Positions 1 through 13,865 of a stretch of 64,000 nt of DNA are shown here, piece by piece. The DNA comes from Larus michahellis. Taxonomy: Eukaryota > Chordata > Aves > Charadriiformes > Laridae. Below the pieces are notes generated by a model. That model saw only the letters and a list, made by a program, of their open reading frames with translations. It had not been told where the DNA came from and searched no databases. The position numbers and the translations under genes are program-made. Numbering within the stretch: position 1 is the stretch's first letter; every line of letters starts with the position of its first letter. The DNA is taken from assembly GCF_964199755.1 (NCBI RefSeq), contig NC_133914.1, forward strand, positions 4,517,368-4,581,367, given 5' to 3'.

Positions 1-2016
<2,016 letters not shown>

Positions 2017-2532
2017 TCAGTTTCCCCTTCTAGCCCCCTTCTTCCCCGCGCTCCCAAGCTGTAAAGTGGAAAGTGCAGCTTCCCCAGGCCCATGTACCCT
2101 GGCATTGCTTGACCTCAGGCCAGAAAATACCAGCGAGTCCCAGTTCAACAGGCGGCAGTCGCCCTCTGGGCACCCCGGGGTGTCTCGGGGGACCCCCAGG
2201 CCCCGGTGACAGCTGCCTGCGGCACAGGCAGTTCTCCCAACACAAGCTGTCACTGGCTCCGGCTCTTCCCATCACAGCTACGCATTCCGGGCGCATGTAG
2301 GCACTGGCGTTTCCCTCCCGTCAGACGGCAGCCTGCCCACCCGGGCGCCGGCACCCCCAGCCTGACAGGCGCTGGCAGGAGGCGGCAGCGTGGTGGCCGT
2401 CCCCGGGGTGTCCCCGAGGCAGGGGACAGGGAGCGGAGCTGGCGCTGAGCGGCTTTGAGGATGAAATTGGGGTGGCTCCTTCTTCCCCCTCCTGCAGCTT
2501 CAGGAGCGAGACGGGAGGTTTTATACGGCCGG

Positions 2533-2706
2533 TTTAACAGGCTGCCCCACGGAAGGGGTTGAGGCACCAGCCCTGGAGGGCTTTAAAAGACTTTGTGTGC
2601 TGAGAGAGACGGTTTAGTGCTGGTTTTTGTCAGAGTTCGGCTGACGGTTGGACTCGATGATCTGAAAGGTCCCTTCCAACCTCTAGGCGATTCTGTAATT
2701 CGATGG
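2533..2706 (+). mobile_element. CR1 LINE 3' fragment (short)
   Basis: The last roughly 170 bp of a CR1 element in plus orientation. It contains AACAGGCTGCCCCACGG, a GGTTGAGGCACCAGCCCTGG block, GGTTGGACTCGATGATCTGA near 2648, and a degraded terminal ATTCTGTAATTC. Strongly 5'-truncated; no coding capacity. Confidence 0.9.
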
Positions 2707-3518
2707 TCGCCGCAACCCCTGCATTCCCGGCCGGCAGGGCTGCTCCCGGGCACGGAGCAGGGACAGGACATACCCTTACAGTGCATTCCTTGGGGTTCAA
2801 GGTAAGAGGGACCTCATTTTCCCCTTTTTCCGTCACAGCACGGCCCCAAACGCAGGTCTCTGAGCCAGCCAGGACCCGCTGGGATGGTCCCCATCCACCA
2901 AACACAGCCGCGGCAACGCGGGCATCTGCCTGCGGGGCCGGGCAAGCGGCACGATGCCAACCAAAGCAACGCTTCAGCCAACGCGCCCAGACCCACAGAA
3001 GGATTTTGGGTTCCCTGGATCCTCTCCCAGGCTTTATAATTATTATTTTGAAGTGCGGCACATTTGTTCCCTGGCAAGGGAAGCGGTTTAAAATAAGGAA
3101 CCCTGCTTTGGCATCCCGTGTTCCTCCGTTCCTTCCGGCCGGGCGGCTGTGCCATCTGCACATCGTTTCACAACAGATTAAAAAAAAAACAACAACCCAC
3201 CCCTCCCTAACGAGCCACCATCCCGCTGATGATTGGAGCCGCTCGGCGCTGCGGTGAGCCCCCCCGAACCCCCCTGTTGAGCCTGCAGGGACCACATCTG
3301 CGGCACCGTGCCGGCTCATCCCTCCTCCACCTGCGCAGCCGAGCGGGGAAGGCGCCGCACGAATCCGGCTCCGATGGGAAAAGTGGCCGCTTCCACAATC
3401 CCTCCCTAAGGACGGGGAATGAGTCAGCCACTGGCCACCGGCCACGGCCACACGCAGCCCCCCAAGGGCAGGATTAGACCTCAAATTGCTACCTGAGCTG
3501 CAAGCGCTGCCTCCGGCG

Positions 3519-3574
3519 TGGGTGTGATGAATCCTCTGGCAGCACTGCAGAGGCCAGAGGATTCATCACACCCA
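3519..3574. repeat. Perfect 22-bp inverted repeat with 12-nt loop
   Basis: The left arm at 3519-3540 contains GGGTGTGATGAATCCTCTGG (3520-3539). The right arm at 3553-3574 contains CCAGAGGATTCATCACACCC (3554-3573). The two arms are exact reverse complements over 22 bp, separated by AGCACTGCAGAG. The hairpin can form on either strand and lies deep in SLC9A1 intron 1. No terminal inverted repeat transposon or known RNA family is recognised around it. Confidence 0.9.
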
Positions 3575-4594
3575 AGGCTCCACGCGGATCTGTCCGCGCC
3601 ATTTCGGCAGCACCCAGGTGGCTCCGGTGGGTCTCGGGTGCCGGAGCGATGGGGGAAGGAGTCTGGTTTCGCCGTCGGTTTTACCACAGCAGCACCGATC
3701 CCTGAGCAAACCGCCCCATGGCCCTCGGGTTCGGGCACAAGGGGAAGCCGGGAGGAGCCGGGAAGCATCCGAGCTTTCTCCCAGTGCTCTCCCAATGTCC
3801 GGCCACCTGCACTCAGGGACCTCCCGGGCTGGATGTGGTTCCTGATTTACCTCCATGGGATTTTTCTTCTGTCTCCAACCTCCCTACAGCCCACACGAGT
3901 GCCCCAAGGCAGCCCTGGCAGGGAGCTCCCCATCGGAGTGGAGGCGATAATCCTTTTTCCTAGCACAGCTCATGGAAACACTGGGAATAATCAGCCCTTC
4001 CAGCACACGGGGCAATGGCCCATCTCAGCACGCACCAGCCCTGGCCGGAATAAGGTTTAAAGCCACACGAGCAGCCAGAAGCCCACAGCAAATCAGTTTT
4101 CGCTTGCTAAGGACGTTCAGTCATGAATAAAACACAAACACCGACAATTAAGCATCTCGCACTTCTTCCCCACAGGCCCCAGGATCCCATTAAACTGGAA
4201 CATTTGCGTGCTGATGTGAATTCAGTGTTTTCGACCCTTTTTGTAGGGCCCTAAAAATACACTCACAGGGGCTGCGTGATAATTACGCCTTTGATTTCGC
4301 TGAATCTCAGCCATTTTTTTCGCTCCCCGCTTTCTCCGCTCAGTATTTTTAGAGCGTTCGACAGCACACGGGTACCAATCTGTTGCTGGGATCCTGCTGG
4401 GATCCTGCTCCCAGCGCCGGGCCGGTATCCCGCTTCGGGGCGGGGGTGATTAATGGGAAGAAACGCGATGCCAGGCAGGGGCGAACCGGCCCCATCCCAG
4501 CTCTGCGCCTCCATTTCTCTCCTGGGGGAGGCTGAGCGATGAGGACGGCCGGCCACGGGCACATCCAGGGGCAGCAGGAAAGGGAATAAATCTT

Positions 4595-4652
4595 GATAAT
4601 AGCCTTAATAATAATAATAAAGCTTAATAATAATAATAAGCCTTAATAATCC
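4595..4652. repeat. (TAA)n microsatellite, compound
   Basis: Two runs of TAATAATAATAATAA separated by AGC and followed by TAAGCCTTAATAAT form an imperfect TAA/AAT microsatellite in SLC9A1 intron 1. The phrase CCTTAATAAT recurs at both ends, suggesting slippage plus a small duplication. Confidence 0.85.
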
Positions 4653-6553
4653 CCAGGGTTCCCATTCCTGGCTGCTTTAGTAAAAGGTTATTTGCATAGC
4701 AGGTAGCCGTGCTGCTCGCTTACTCGGGTACCTACTGTTGCCACCCGCTTGTCCCCAAATGTGGTGGCCCTGCCGTGAACTGGGACCCCGCGAGCGAGCC
4801 GCGATCCCCAAATCACCAGCCCGGGGCACCCGCAGTCGCCCAAGTTTCTTCCTTTGGAAAACAAACCTCCATGGGTGCGGTTCCCCTACCACCGGCATCG
4901 AACACCACCCAAACTATTAAAAACAAGAACAGCGGAGTGAACACCAACCCCGCGAGCCTGAGCAAACAAGGAAAAGGAAATCCAGAAGTTCATCGTTCCT
5001 ATTAAAATGGTTCCTTGCCCACGTGGCGCTTGCGTGTGCCCAGGAAGGCAAACGCGGGCACTGCTCTCGCTGGCGGCCAAGTCCTCCTCGGGTTAGGGCA
5101 GAGCGGAGCTGGGGACGGGTTTTCCAGTTTTTAATCGCCATCTGAGCCCTTGAAGGACAGGAGGAAATCACCGTCCTTCAAATTGAAGAGATTTGGGGCA
5201 AGGAGAGCTGTTGCACGGCGAGGCCCGTGCTGCAAAACTTGGCTCTGCGGCTCCCGACCACCAGTTGTCTTCATCTTGGCATCAGCAGATTCGCAGGGGG
5301 CTGTTTCTACCCGAGTGTAGGCGATGGAGGGCAACACCGGGAATTTTCCTTCCCTAACTTCAGCTGTGGCAAGAACCACCGGAGTCTGTTGGACTGCGCG
5401 GCAAGGCAGATTATTTTTCCCCACAATGCATAAAGCCAGCTTGTATTTTGGAGGCCGTGGAAGCCGAAGGAAGAGGGCGGCAAGCCACTTTCCGTCTCCA
5501 GACTTTGCAAGGGTCGGTTCTCGCCCCAGTAACCACCAGGGCTCCCATTTCAGCTGCTAAAGCTTCATCCTCATCCTACCAAGGGGGACCTGGGCTGCTT
5601 TTCCCAAGGCGCTGGCTGCTGGCGGATGCAGTGCCGTGTCGATATTTACTCCCGACCAAACAGCTTGGGGAGAGACTCCGACCTCCCGTGTGGGTTTTTT
5701 TTTTCCTTCCCGGGCTGTATCTGGGTTACCGCAGCCCGGGCTGGATGCTGCTGCGCCTTGGCGTTACGTAAAGCTCCATCCAGCAGCGTCTGCTCCTTCG
5801 TTGCTTAATGACTCAAAACCCGCTGTATCTGCTCTGCCTCCGTCCTCAGCCTGGCCAGGAAGAGCCTGAAGGGATGTGGAGGGAAGGGATACGGAGGGAA
5901 GGGTGCTGGGCACCCAACCCAGCCCCAGCATCCCCACATTTGGGGAGCGCTGGTGTCAAAACGAGCCAGATCCCGCATGAGTCTTTGCCCGAGGCGATGC
6001 TTCTCGCACTGCAGGTAGAGTAGAGGCCACCTCCGTGCCCCGAGCTGCTCACGGCAATTTGGGAACCCTCTCTCAAGGCCAGAAGGGGATGATTTGCAGC
6101 TCACGGGGCGGCTGCGGCGCTGAGAACCTACTGCAAAAGGGAGCGGGGAGGATCCCCCCCTTCGCTCAGCCCAGCCTCACCCCACAGCAGAAAGCCCCCA
6201 GGACCATGGGCGCCATGTCCTACAGCATCTATAAGATCCCCTCCCTCCCCACCTGATGGCATTTCCCTGTCCCACCCACGCAGGGTGGCTCCATATGGCA
6301 CGGGACCCAAGGTCAGGCTTCCTCAGAGCTCGGGCAGCGCTCCCCTCCTTTTAAAGCCCTCTCTCGAAGCACTGCGGAAAGAACATTTTAGTAACCTTTT
6401 AATCAAACGCTTCACAAGAACTCTTTAAAGGAGGCAAAGCCTTCACGCACTTCCCTGCTCCGAGTCTCCCACCCCGGCGACATTGCTGGAGCTGGATCGT
6501 GATGGCCCTAGGGAATACTGGCATTTAGAGGTGATAAATAAGAAATAAAATAG

Positions 6554-6589
6554 TATATATAGATATATAAAATTATATATCTATATATA
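6554..6589. repeat. AT-rich perfect palindrome (17-bp arms)
   Basis: TATATATAGATATATAA (6554-6570) and TTATATATCTATATATA (6573-6589) are exact reverse complements separated by two A residues. It sits in a TA-rich island (about 6530-6592) inside otherwise GC-rich intron, and could extrude as a cruciform. Confidence 0.88.
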
Positions 6590-9500
6590 ATGCTGATACT
6601 GGAAGCAGCCTGCGCCACGAGACAGTGTGCCAGGGCCGGGGGACCAGCATTTACGGGGTCCCCCCCGGTTCCCAGAGCCACCGTGCGCCCGTCCCCAGTG
6701 CCCGCAGCTGGGATTGCCATCGGCCACCACATCCCCCTCCAGCTGCAGGGTGAGTTTGGCTGGGGTTAACGGCCCTTCCTTCCACCGCAGGAGAAGAAAC
6801 CTGAAGGAGGAGGGAAGAAAATCCACGGGGTTGGCGTTTGGGTCGGAGCAGGGTAAGGAGAGGGAGGAAGGAGGGCCGGGAGCGGGCGGCGTGGCGGGGA
6901 GGGCTCGGCACATCGATGGTTAAGCGGGATGCTCCTGCGGCTTCACCCCGGCTTCCCAAGCGCCCACGCACTTGGGAGCATTGCGGGAAAGCCGGCTTGC
7001 TTCCAGGAAGATGCCTGTTAGCTAAGAGGAGGCAGAAGAAAGGGGAACGGTTACAAAAACACCCCATCTTCCCAGGCTTCAGAAGTTGAGGAGTGCGGCT
7101 GCAGGCTCCAGCAGGCAGGCGGCAGCCCCGGGAGGGGAATTACACAATTATTAACCAGGGATTACACAGCTTTTCCACCCCCTGGATGATTTTTTTTTGC
7201 CGAAAGGAGGTAGATGAAGGGTTAGCCTGAGCGAGGGGGTGGTGAAGCCCCGCTGGGCGATGCTCGTAGCAGCCCCAGGGGGACCCATGGGTGCTTGTTT
7301 GGGCTGCGGGATGGGACCGAGCGGCAGCATGGCTTGGGTACGGAGGGTGCTGCGGTGCTGGAAAAGCCCCGGGAGAAGGCACGGAGGCCGGGAAGGAGGG
7401 AGCGAGGGGGAGCAGGCATGCTCAGAAGGGCTGCCCTTCTGAAGGACACTGCAGAGAGCACCGGCTGGAGGGGACACACGTGGCTCAGCAGCACCAGGGT
7501 CCCTCTAAGGCCACTTTAACCCTTCAGGACACCAGGCTGGCAGGGTCCGGGTGGGCCACACAGAGACGCAGCAGCCCCGTGTCCTCACCAAACCCATCGA
7601 CCCGGCGGCGAGGGATGCGGGAACACCTTCCCATGCTCCTGTGGGACACGGGGACCACGGAGAGCCCTGACACGCGGACGCTTTGCCGGATGAGCCACAA
7701 AGTCACTGATGTGTCACCAGCCATGGGGACTAGCCATCTGCAAAGCCATTGCCCAGCACCGTCCCCTTCTTTTTTCCTCTGCTTAGAAGAAACGCTGGGG
7801 CAGGGAGGAGGGCTGGGGCTGCGCTCCAGGGTCTGCAAAGCACCGAGACCACCTTGACCTGGCTTTCACGCTCTGTATTTTCGGGTGGTAAAGGGGCAAG
7901 GATGTGGGGCTAAGCCCCAGGCAGGCTGGAACCGAACGTTTTGCAACCGGCTCCCAGGGGAAAACCCATCTCAGGCTCTCAGCTTCTCTCCATTTATCCC
8001 TTTTCCTCCCCAAAAAAAGGCGCTGGATTCCTCTCTTCCCCCACCCGACCATCGGCCACTGCTGCAGTTGCCCAAAGATCAGCCAGGCTTTGCTGATTGC
8101 TGGTGGCCTCCGGCACAAGCCTCGTGGGATGTCTCGTAGCCGCTGAGAGCGTGTCTCAGCCCCGCTGGGCACCCTCCCTGGTAAAATGGAGCCGGATCCA
8201 TCACTCTCCCTGCAAAGAGAGGGAGCGAGGAGCCTGGGGAAGGGCACGGAGAGAGAGCCACGTGTGCCCGGCGCCGGCACGGGTACCAGACGTAATGGGG
8301 AAGTCTCCAGGGAAGGGGCTGAAAATTGAACTTGCTGGAAAGGAATTAAATAGGTGGTGATTTACACCTAAAAATAGAGCGAAGCCACGGCTCGTGTCAC
8401 CCCGCAAGGGGAGGTGGTAAAACCATGATCCTGAAATTACAGCCGTTGCGTCTCGCAAGCTCTGACGGCACCATCTGCCCTGAAGCTCCAGCCCCTCCGA
8501 GCATCATCCCGGCTCGCTCCGGCACCCGCTCCGACGGGATGGCACCCGCGCGGGGCTCTGCCGCAGGTGGCTGGGAAACAAACCGCCCCTTGATTTTGCC
8601 AAATCCTTTTCTGCCTCACCACGGAGCAGGGGTTTAATGCAGGGCCAGGTCTCCCCGGTGCTCTCCTGCAGCTCTCTTTGGGCTGGTTTCAGCAATTTGG
8701 GTTGCGTGGGGCAACCTTTAAGGGAAGCATCCAGTGGCCTCAATGTCCAAAACGGAAAAGCTTGAATTTTTCCACGCCAAAATGACATTTCCTGGTTAGA
8801 AGTTGACTTTTTTTTTTTGTTTTAAAGATAAAGCTACAGAAAGAGCTCCTACACAAAACAGCTTCCTCCAGATCCAACCTAATGTTTCATTCAAGCCTCA
8901 TTATTTTCTTGTCGCTAATTACGAAGAAAAGCCAAGAAGCAGGATGGTAATTAATTTATACTGCTTTTTGTGACTCGGGGAGTTAATGCCGATCCCACGC
9001 AGGGGCCACACAGCCGGCACCCACCCGGACAGGGAACAGGGAGAGAAGGGAAAAGCAAGGCACGTCGCCCTAATTTTGGGGATCACTCTTCCGCAGCCCA
9101 GCCAGGCGCGGGCAGGGGGCTGCGAGCAGCCTGTGATGCTCCGGGCTCGGGTTCAAATCCATGAGCATTCAGCACGGCGTTAGAGCTTGCCGAGATTTTC
9201 AGTCTGCAAGAAGTGGGGATCACTTTAAGCTTTTTAAGCGGGGCGCATCCGCGCGGGATGCGGGATCCGCACGGGATCCTCGCAGGCTCCGTCCACCCCA
9301 ACAAAAGGTGCCCAGCACAGCCCGGCCGTGAGCGTGACCAATTCCCAGACCTCAGTTCCCAGCTGGATCGCACACAACGTCCCTACGAGTCGCGTCACTG
9401 CAGTAAATAGCTGTTCAGACCCGTTGCCGTTTGCCCAAGGTTTTATTTTCTCTTGGCGTGACGTTAACATCCCCCTTACCTACCGACCTCGCTCAAACGG

Positions 9501-11202
9501 CCGGCTCCCACCTCGCGGCCGCTGAATTGCCCCTTGTTTTCCCTTCTTTTCCTCCCAGACTGCAAACAAACTGGGGGCAAACGGAAATTTTCCGGCGATA
9601 GGAGAGCGAGAGCCGCCTGGTACAGCCTCCGGCTCGCTCCATCTCCTGTATTCAGCCCTAACGCCCACGGCAAGGCAAGCGTGCATGAGAAGGTGACCCT
9701 GCCTGGACCCTGCCTGCTTTGTGGAAGATAAGAACAGCCTTGATAGCATCAGTCCAGCCCACGAATGAGTCAAAACCTGAAAGCCAGAGAACAAAAAGCA
9801 GACATTGTCAGGTACCACGAGCCTTGCCGCAGCTTAGCGAGCCAGCCGCGGCGACCGATAATTCAGGCTGGCCTGGCCCTTCCCGACCGCGCAAGGACCG
9901 ATGCAAAGCGGCGTGGTCAAACCCTTAAGGTACAGCCACGTTAGCAAAAGCAGAGGATGCCGCCAGCGCAGCATCACCGCCCCGGGGAAGAGCCCTTCAT
10001 CCCAGGCAAAGGGCAGACGGATTCTCCGCGCCTTCGTCGCCAGGAGGGGCTGCGGGGGGGGTCCTGCAGCAGGGCTGAGGGTTTCCCAGTTGCACCATCC
10101 TCCCTCCGCAGCGGTTTGCAGCCAGTTCCCACTGCTGAGGCCTGAATAAATCCTCCGACGGGAGGGGAGACGAGTCTACACACCCTGCACCCCCGAGGCT
10201 GCTGGAGAGAGCAGGCACTTGCCTTGCCCACATCTCCCGGTCCCCTGGGCACCTTCGGGGAGCCGATCCCACGCCCCAGAATAGGGTAAACAGAGAAAAA
10301 AGCTGTAGTCAGAGCCTTCCTCCTGGGGAGGATGCTGAGAGCTGCCCCGGGCACGTCGGGGATGGATGCCAGGGCATCAGCGGGAGCGATGCTGGCCTGG
10401 CACTCTGCGAGGGGCAGGGGGAGGACAGCTCGGAGCTGGTTGGGGATCCGAGGCTGTGCCGTTTCATGCCTGGAGCCTTTCAGAGAGCAGTTATTTAAAG
10501 CCATTTCATGCATTTTAGCTGCTAGGACAAGCAACGGCGGTGGGGACTGGCGATAACGGGAACGGGTCCGGCGTGCTCTCAAACCAGCCGTTACGGCAGG
10601 GCCCGGCGGGGAGGGTGGGCAGGCGGGTACCGCTCCTCCCCACCCCGCACCGGCCCCTGGCACCACATGGCTGGGGAGCACAGAGGGCGAGGAGCTGAGC
10701 TACGCCACCCACGAGCCCCCCTGCAGCAGCACCATGTAGGAAAGTGCCTCTAATCCCCACCATCGTGCCTTGCCTTCCCCCGGGAGCGCCTGCTCAGCCC
10801 CCTCCAGGGGTGCTCGCTCCGCCGAGGGATGGACCAGGCACCGCCTGGCTCCGAAGGGCTGCAGGGGTGCCAGACTTCACCCCCTGCCCATGCAGCCCCC
10901 TCCCAGCCCTGGGCAACGTCAGCAGAGAAATACCCAAGGATGCTGACGGCACCCCCCGGGAAACCACAGGGTTGTCCCTTTAGTGCAGGGCTGGATGTGG
11001 AGACCCAGAAGCATCCCAAAAAGACGAGCAGCCCGGGGAACGCAACCAGCGGCGTCACTGCAGCAGCGGGAGTCACGAGCCGCATGCAGATGAGCCCAGC
11101 TCACTACCTGCCCCGACAACCCCCCCTCCAGAAGCACAACGCTCCCCTTGGCAAGGGAAATCTTGTTTTCTCTGCCCAGAGCCCTGCTGGAAGGTCACCG
11201 GG

Positions 11203-11240
11203 GAGGAGGAGGAGGAGGAGGAGGAGGAGGAGGAGGAGGA
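11203..11240. repeat. (GGA)n microsatellite
   Basis: About twelve uninterrupted GGA units in SLC9A1 intron 1. On the plus strand this is a purine tract. The Gly-, Glu- or Ser-runs seen in translations of this stretch come from the repeat and not from a gene. Confidence 0.93.
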
Positions 11241-12599
11241 TGCTGCGCTGCAGCCAAGGGAAAGGCGGGTGTCGCGGGACCTCGATGGCAACGCTGCAGT
11301 GCTGCAAAGCGGGAGGAGGACGCAACGCTCCCCGGCGCGCAGGAGAGCTGTGAATCATCTGCAGGCACCCTGGATATCAGCCTGCCAGGATGGGCGGACC
11401 CCCCCCTTGCAGAAAGCCGCTGTGTACGCTTATAAACAAGCTGTTTACGCCGACCAAGAGAACTTCAACGATAACAAGGAGAGATCCTTGGGGCCCAACG
11501 CAGGCTCAGCCCCGACTCGCCCCCCCCGGCACAAAGCCAGGGATGGGGGACTGATGATTTGCGGTTTGCCCGCTCGGCGCTTCCCCGCTCCGAAGGGGCT
11601 GTGTCCCTCTGTCCCTCTCTTTTCCCAAGCCTGGGGCAGCGCAGGGAAGCTGACCATGCCGAGACCTTTGCATGGTCCAACGCCCGGCGTTCCCTGCAGC
11701 TCTGCGAACCAGACGGCGAACGTTTGGGCCCGCGACTTCGCACAGAAGCGCCAAACAGCCGGCAGCAATTCCTCCCAATTAAACCTCGCCACCCTGACCC
11801 AGAAGGTCTGGTCAGGCAGGCGAGCCAGCGACAGCCTGGGCTCTCCCTAATCCTCCCCCCTCCTCCAACTCTAAAAGATACACTAATTAATTAAGATCAA
11901 CCCAAACTAAACAGTTGGCTCCGCGGCGCTGTGCGGAGCAGCCTGCAGCAAGCCCTAATTGTGGCGCTGGCGGACGGCAGCGGGAAAGGGATCCATCCTG
12001 CTCCCACGCACCCTCTCTGCCCCGCTTCTCCCTCTGCTTTCCCTCCGCTCGGCCCGAGGTTTGGGTGAGACTTGGCTGAGGAACCAGCCTGCCCAGGGTC
12101 CCAGCCCTGCCAGCACCTCCCGGCAGAGCTGGCCCTGTCCTGGGGCACCCGCTTCCAAGAGCCGGATTCGGGGGAGATCCGCGTCCAGGAAAATCTCCCC
12201 AAACCAGGCAGGGAAGTGCCAGGCTACCCTCGAAGGCAGGGCAGGGCAGGGAGGAGCGATTGCTGCCTCCCTGACTCACCCGCCGCTGATTCAGCTGCCA
12301 ACTCCCAGGCAAGCCCTAAAAAGCCCTTTTTTTTCTTCCCCCCCCCACCTCACGTACTCCACACTGGGATGCCGGCACGGCCCCACGCGTACCGGGAAGC
12401 GGCAGCAGAGCCGGCAGCCCGCCGGCAGGCTCCTGCCAGCTCGCAGAGAGCATCCCTGCAGGGAGACGTCCCCAAGGGCTCACGTTGCGGGAGGTGATGA
12501 GCACGACAGCGGCCTTTTGGGACCAACATCCCCCTCCGACCAGCCTGGGACAGTCCCCAGCCTGCCACTCGCCCAACGGCACCGTGGCTGGGAGGGGTG

Positions 12600-13457
12600 G
12601 CTGACACAGCAGAAGGCTGTGTACAGCGAGACCTGGCCAGGCTGGAGAGTTGGGAGGAGAGAAACCTCCTGAAATTCAACAAGGGCAAGTGTAGGGTGCT
12701 GTGCCTGGGCAGGAATAACCCCCTGCACCAGGACAGGCTGGGGGTGACCTCCTGGAGAGCAGCTCTGTGGAAAGAGACCCGGGAGTCCTGGTGGACAAGA
12801 GGGTGACCATGAGCCAGCAATGGGCCCTGGTGGCCAAGAAGGCCAATGGCATCCTGGGGGGCATCAAGAAAAGCGTGGCCAGCAGGTGGAGGGAGGTCAT
12901 CCTCCCCCTCTGCTCTGCCCTGGGGAGGCCACATCTGGAGCGCTGGGTCCAGTTCTGAGCTCCCTGGGTCAAGGAGGACAGGGAACTGCTGGAGAGGGGA
13001 CAGCAAAGCGCTGCCAAGATCATTAGGGATCAGAATATCTCTCTTATGAAGGAAGGCTGGGGGATTTGAGTCTTTTTAGTCTGGAGAAGATAAGACTGAG
13101 AGGGGATCTCATCAATGCTGATAAATACTTAAAGGGTGGGTGTCAGGAGGATGGGGCCAGGCTCTTCTCAGTGGTGCCCGGGGACAGGACAAGGGGTAAC
13201 GGGCACAAACTTGACCATGGGAAGTTCCACCTCAACATGTGGAGGAACTTCTTTGCTGTGAGGGTGGCAGAGCCCTGGCACAGGCTGCCCAGAGAGGTGG
13301 GGGAGTCTCCGTCTCTGGAGACATCCCAACCCCGCCTGGAGGCGTTCCTGTGCCACCTGCTGTGGGTGACCCTGCTCTGGCAGGGGGTTGGACTGGGTGA
13401 TCTCCAGAGGGCCCTTCCAACCCCTGCCAGTCCAGGATTCTGGGATTCTGTGAAAGA
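12600..13457 (+). mobile_element. CR1 LINE fragment with decayed ORF2 C-terminus
   Basis: A plus-oriented CR1 of about 860 bp. Its first part still translates to the end of the CR1 ORF2 reverse transcriptase protein (RDLARLESWEERNLLKFN near 12627, KANGILGGIKKSVASRWREV near 12840) before frameshifts and stops. The second half is the usual CR1 3' UTR, ending with GGGCCCTTCCAACCCC and GATTCTGGGATTCTGTGA at about 13436-13453. Antisense to SLC9A1. It is dead: no endonuclease region and no complete frame. Confidence 0.93.
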
Positions 13458-13703
13458 GCCCTTGGGAACGCAGTGGGGAGGACAGGGAGGCCACCATCAC
13501 CCTCCTGGGAGGAGAAAGTGCCCGGGCACTGCCATAACGCACCGTGATGGCAATCCACAGACAGAGGCGTTTAGTGGAAACACTTGAATATTCTTTTTTT
13601 TGAGAGCAGGGAGAACCGATGCAGCAAAGGCACGTACCCTCATTTTATCTCCGAAGCACTCAGAAGAAATTAACAGATCAATTGGGAGTCTTTTATAGAG
13701 CTG

Positions 13704-13865
13704 GTATTAATTTCCTCCCAGCTGTAAAAAGGAAATGAGAGACAAAAGACATTAAATGGACTTGCCCAAGTCCCCAAGTGAACGGCGTGAGAGCTGGTGT
13801 GAGAACCCGGCAGCTCCCAATTTCCAGTCCTATGTTTAGATAATGCTTCTCCTTCAAATCAGAAG
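13704..13865 (-). mobile_element. MIR-like (amniote CORE-SINE) remnant
   Basis: The reverse complement of the MIR core can be followed: TTTCCTCCCAGCTGTAAAAA, then TTAAATGGACTTGCCCAAG (consensus GTTAAGTGACTTGCCCAAG), then GAGAGCTGGTGTGAGAACCC (consensus GCAGAGCTGGGATTTGAACCC) and CAGCTCCCAATTTCCAGTCC. Divergence is high, as expected for an element older than birds. Recognition is by eye against the remembered consensus. Confidence 0.6.

Noticed and set aside
7422..7442. Short palindrome TCAGAAGGGC-T-GCCCTTCTGA
   Set aside because: 10-bp arms around one base are not unusual enough in 64 kb to call a feature, and nothing nearby gives it a role.
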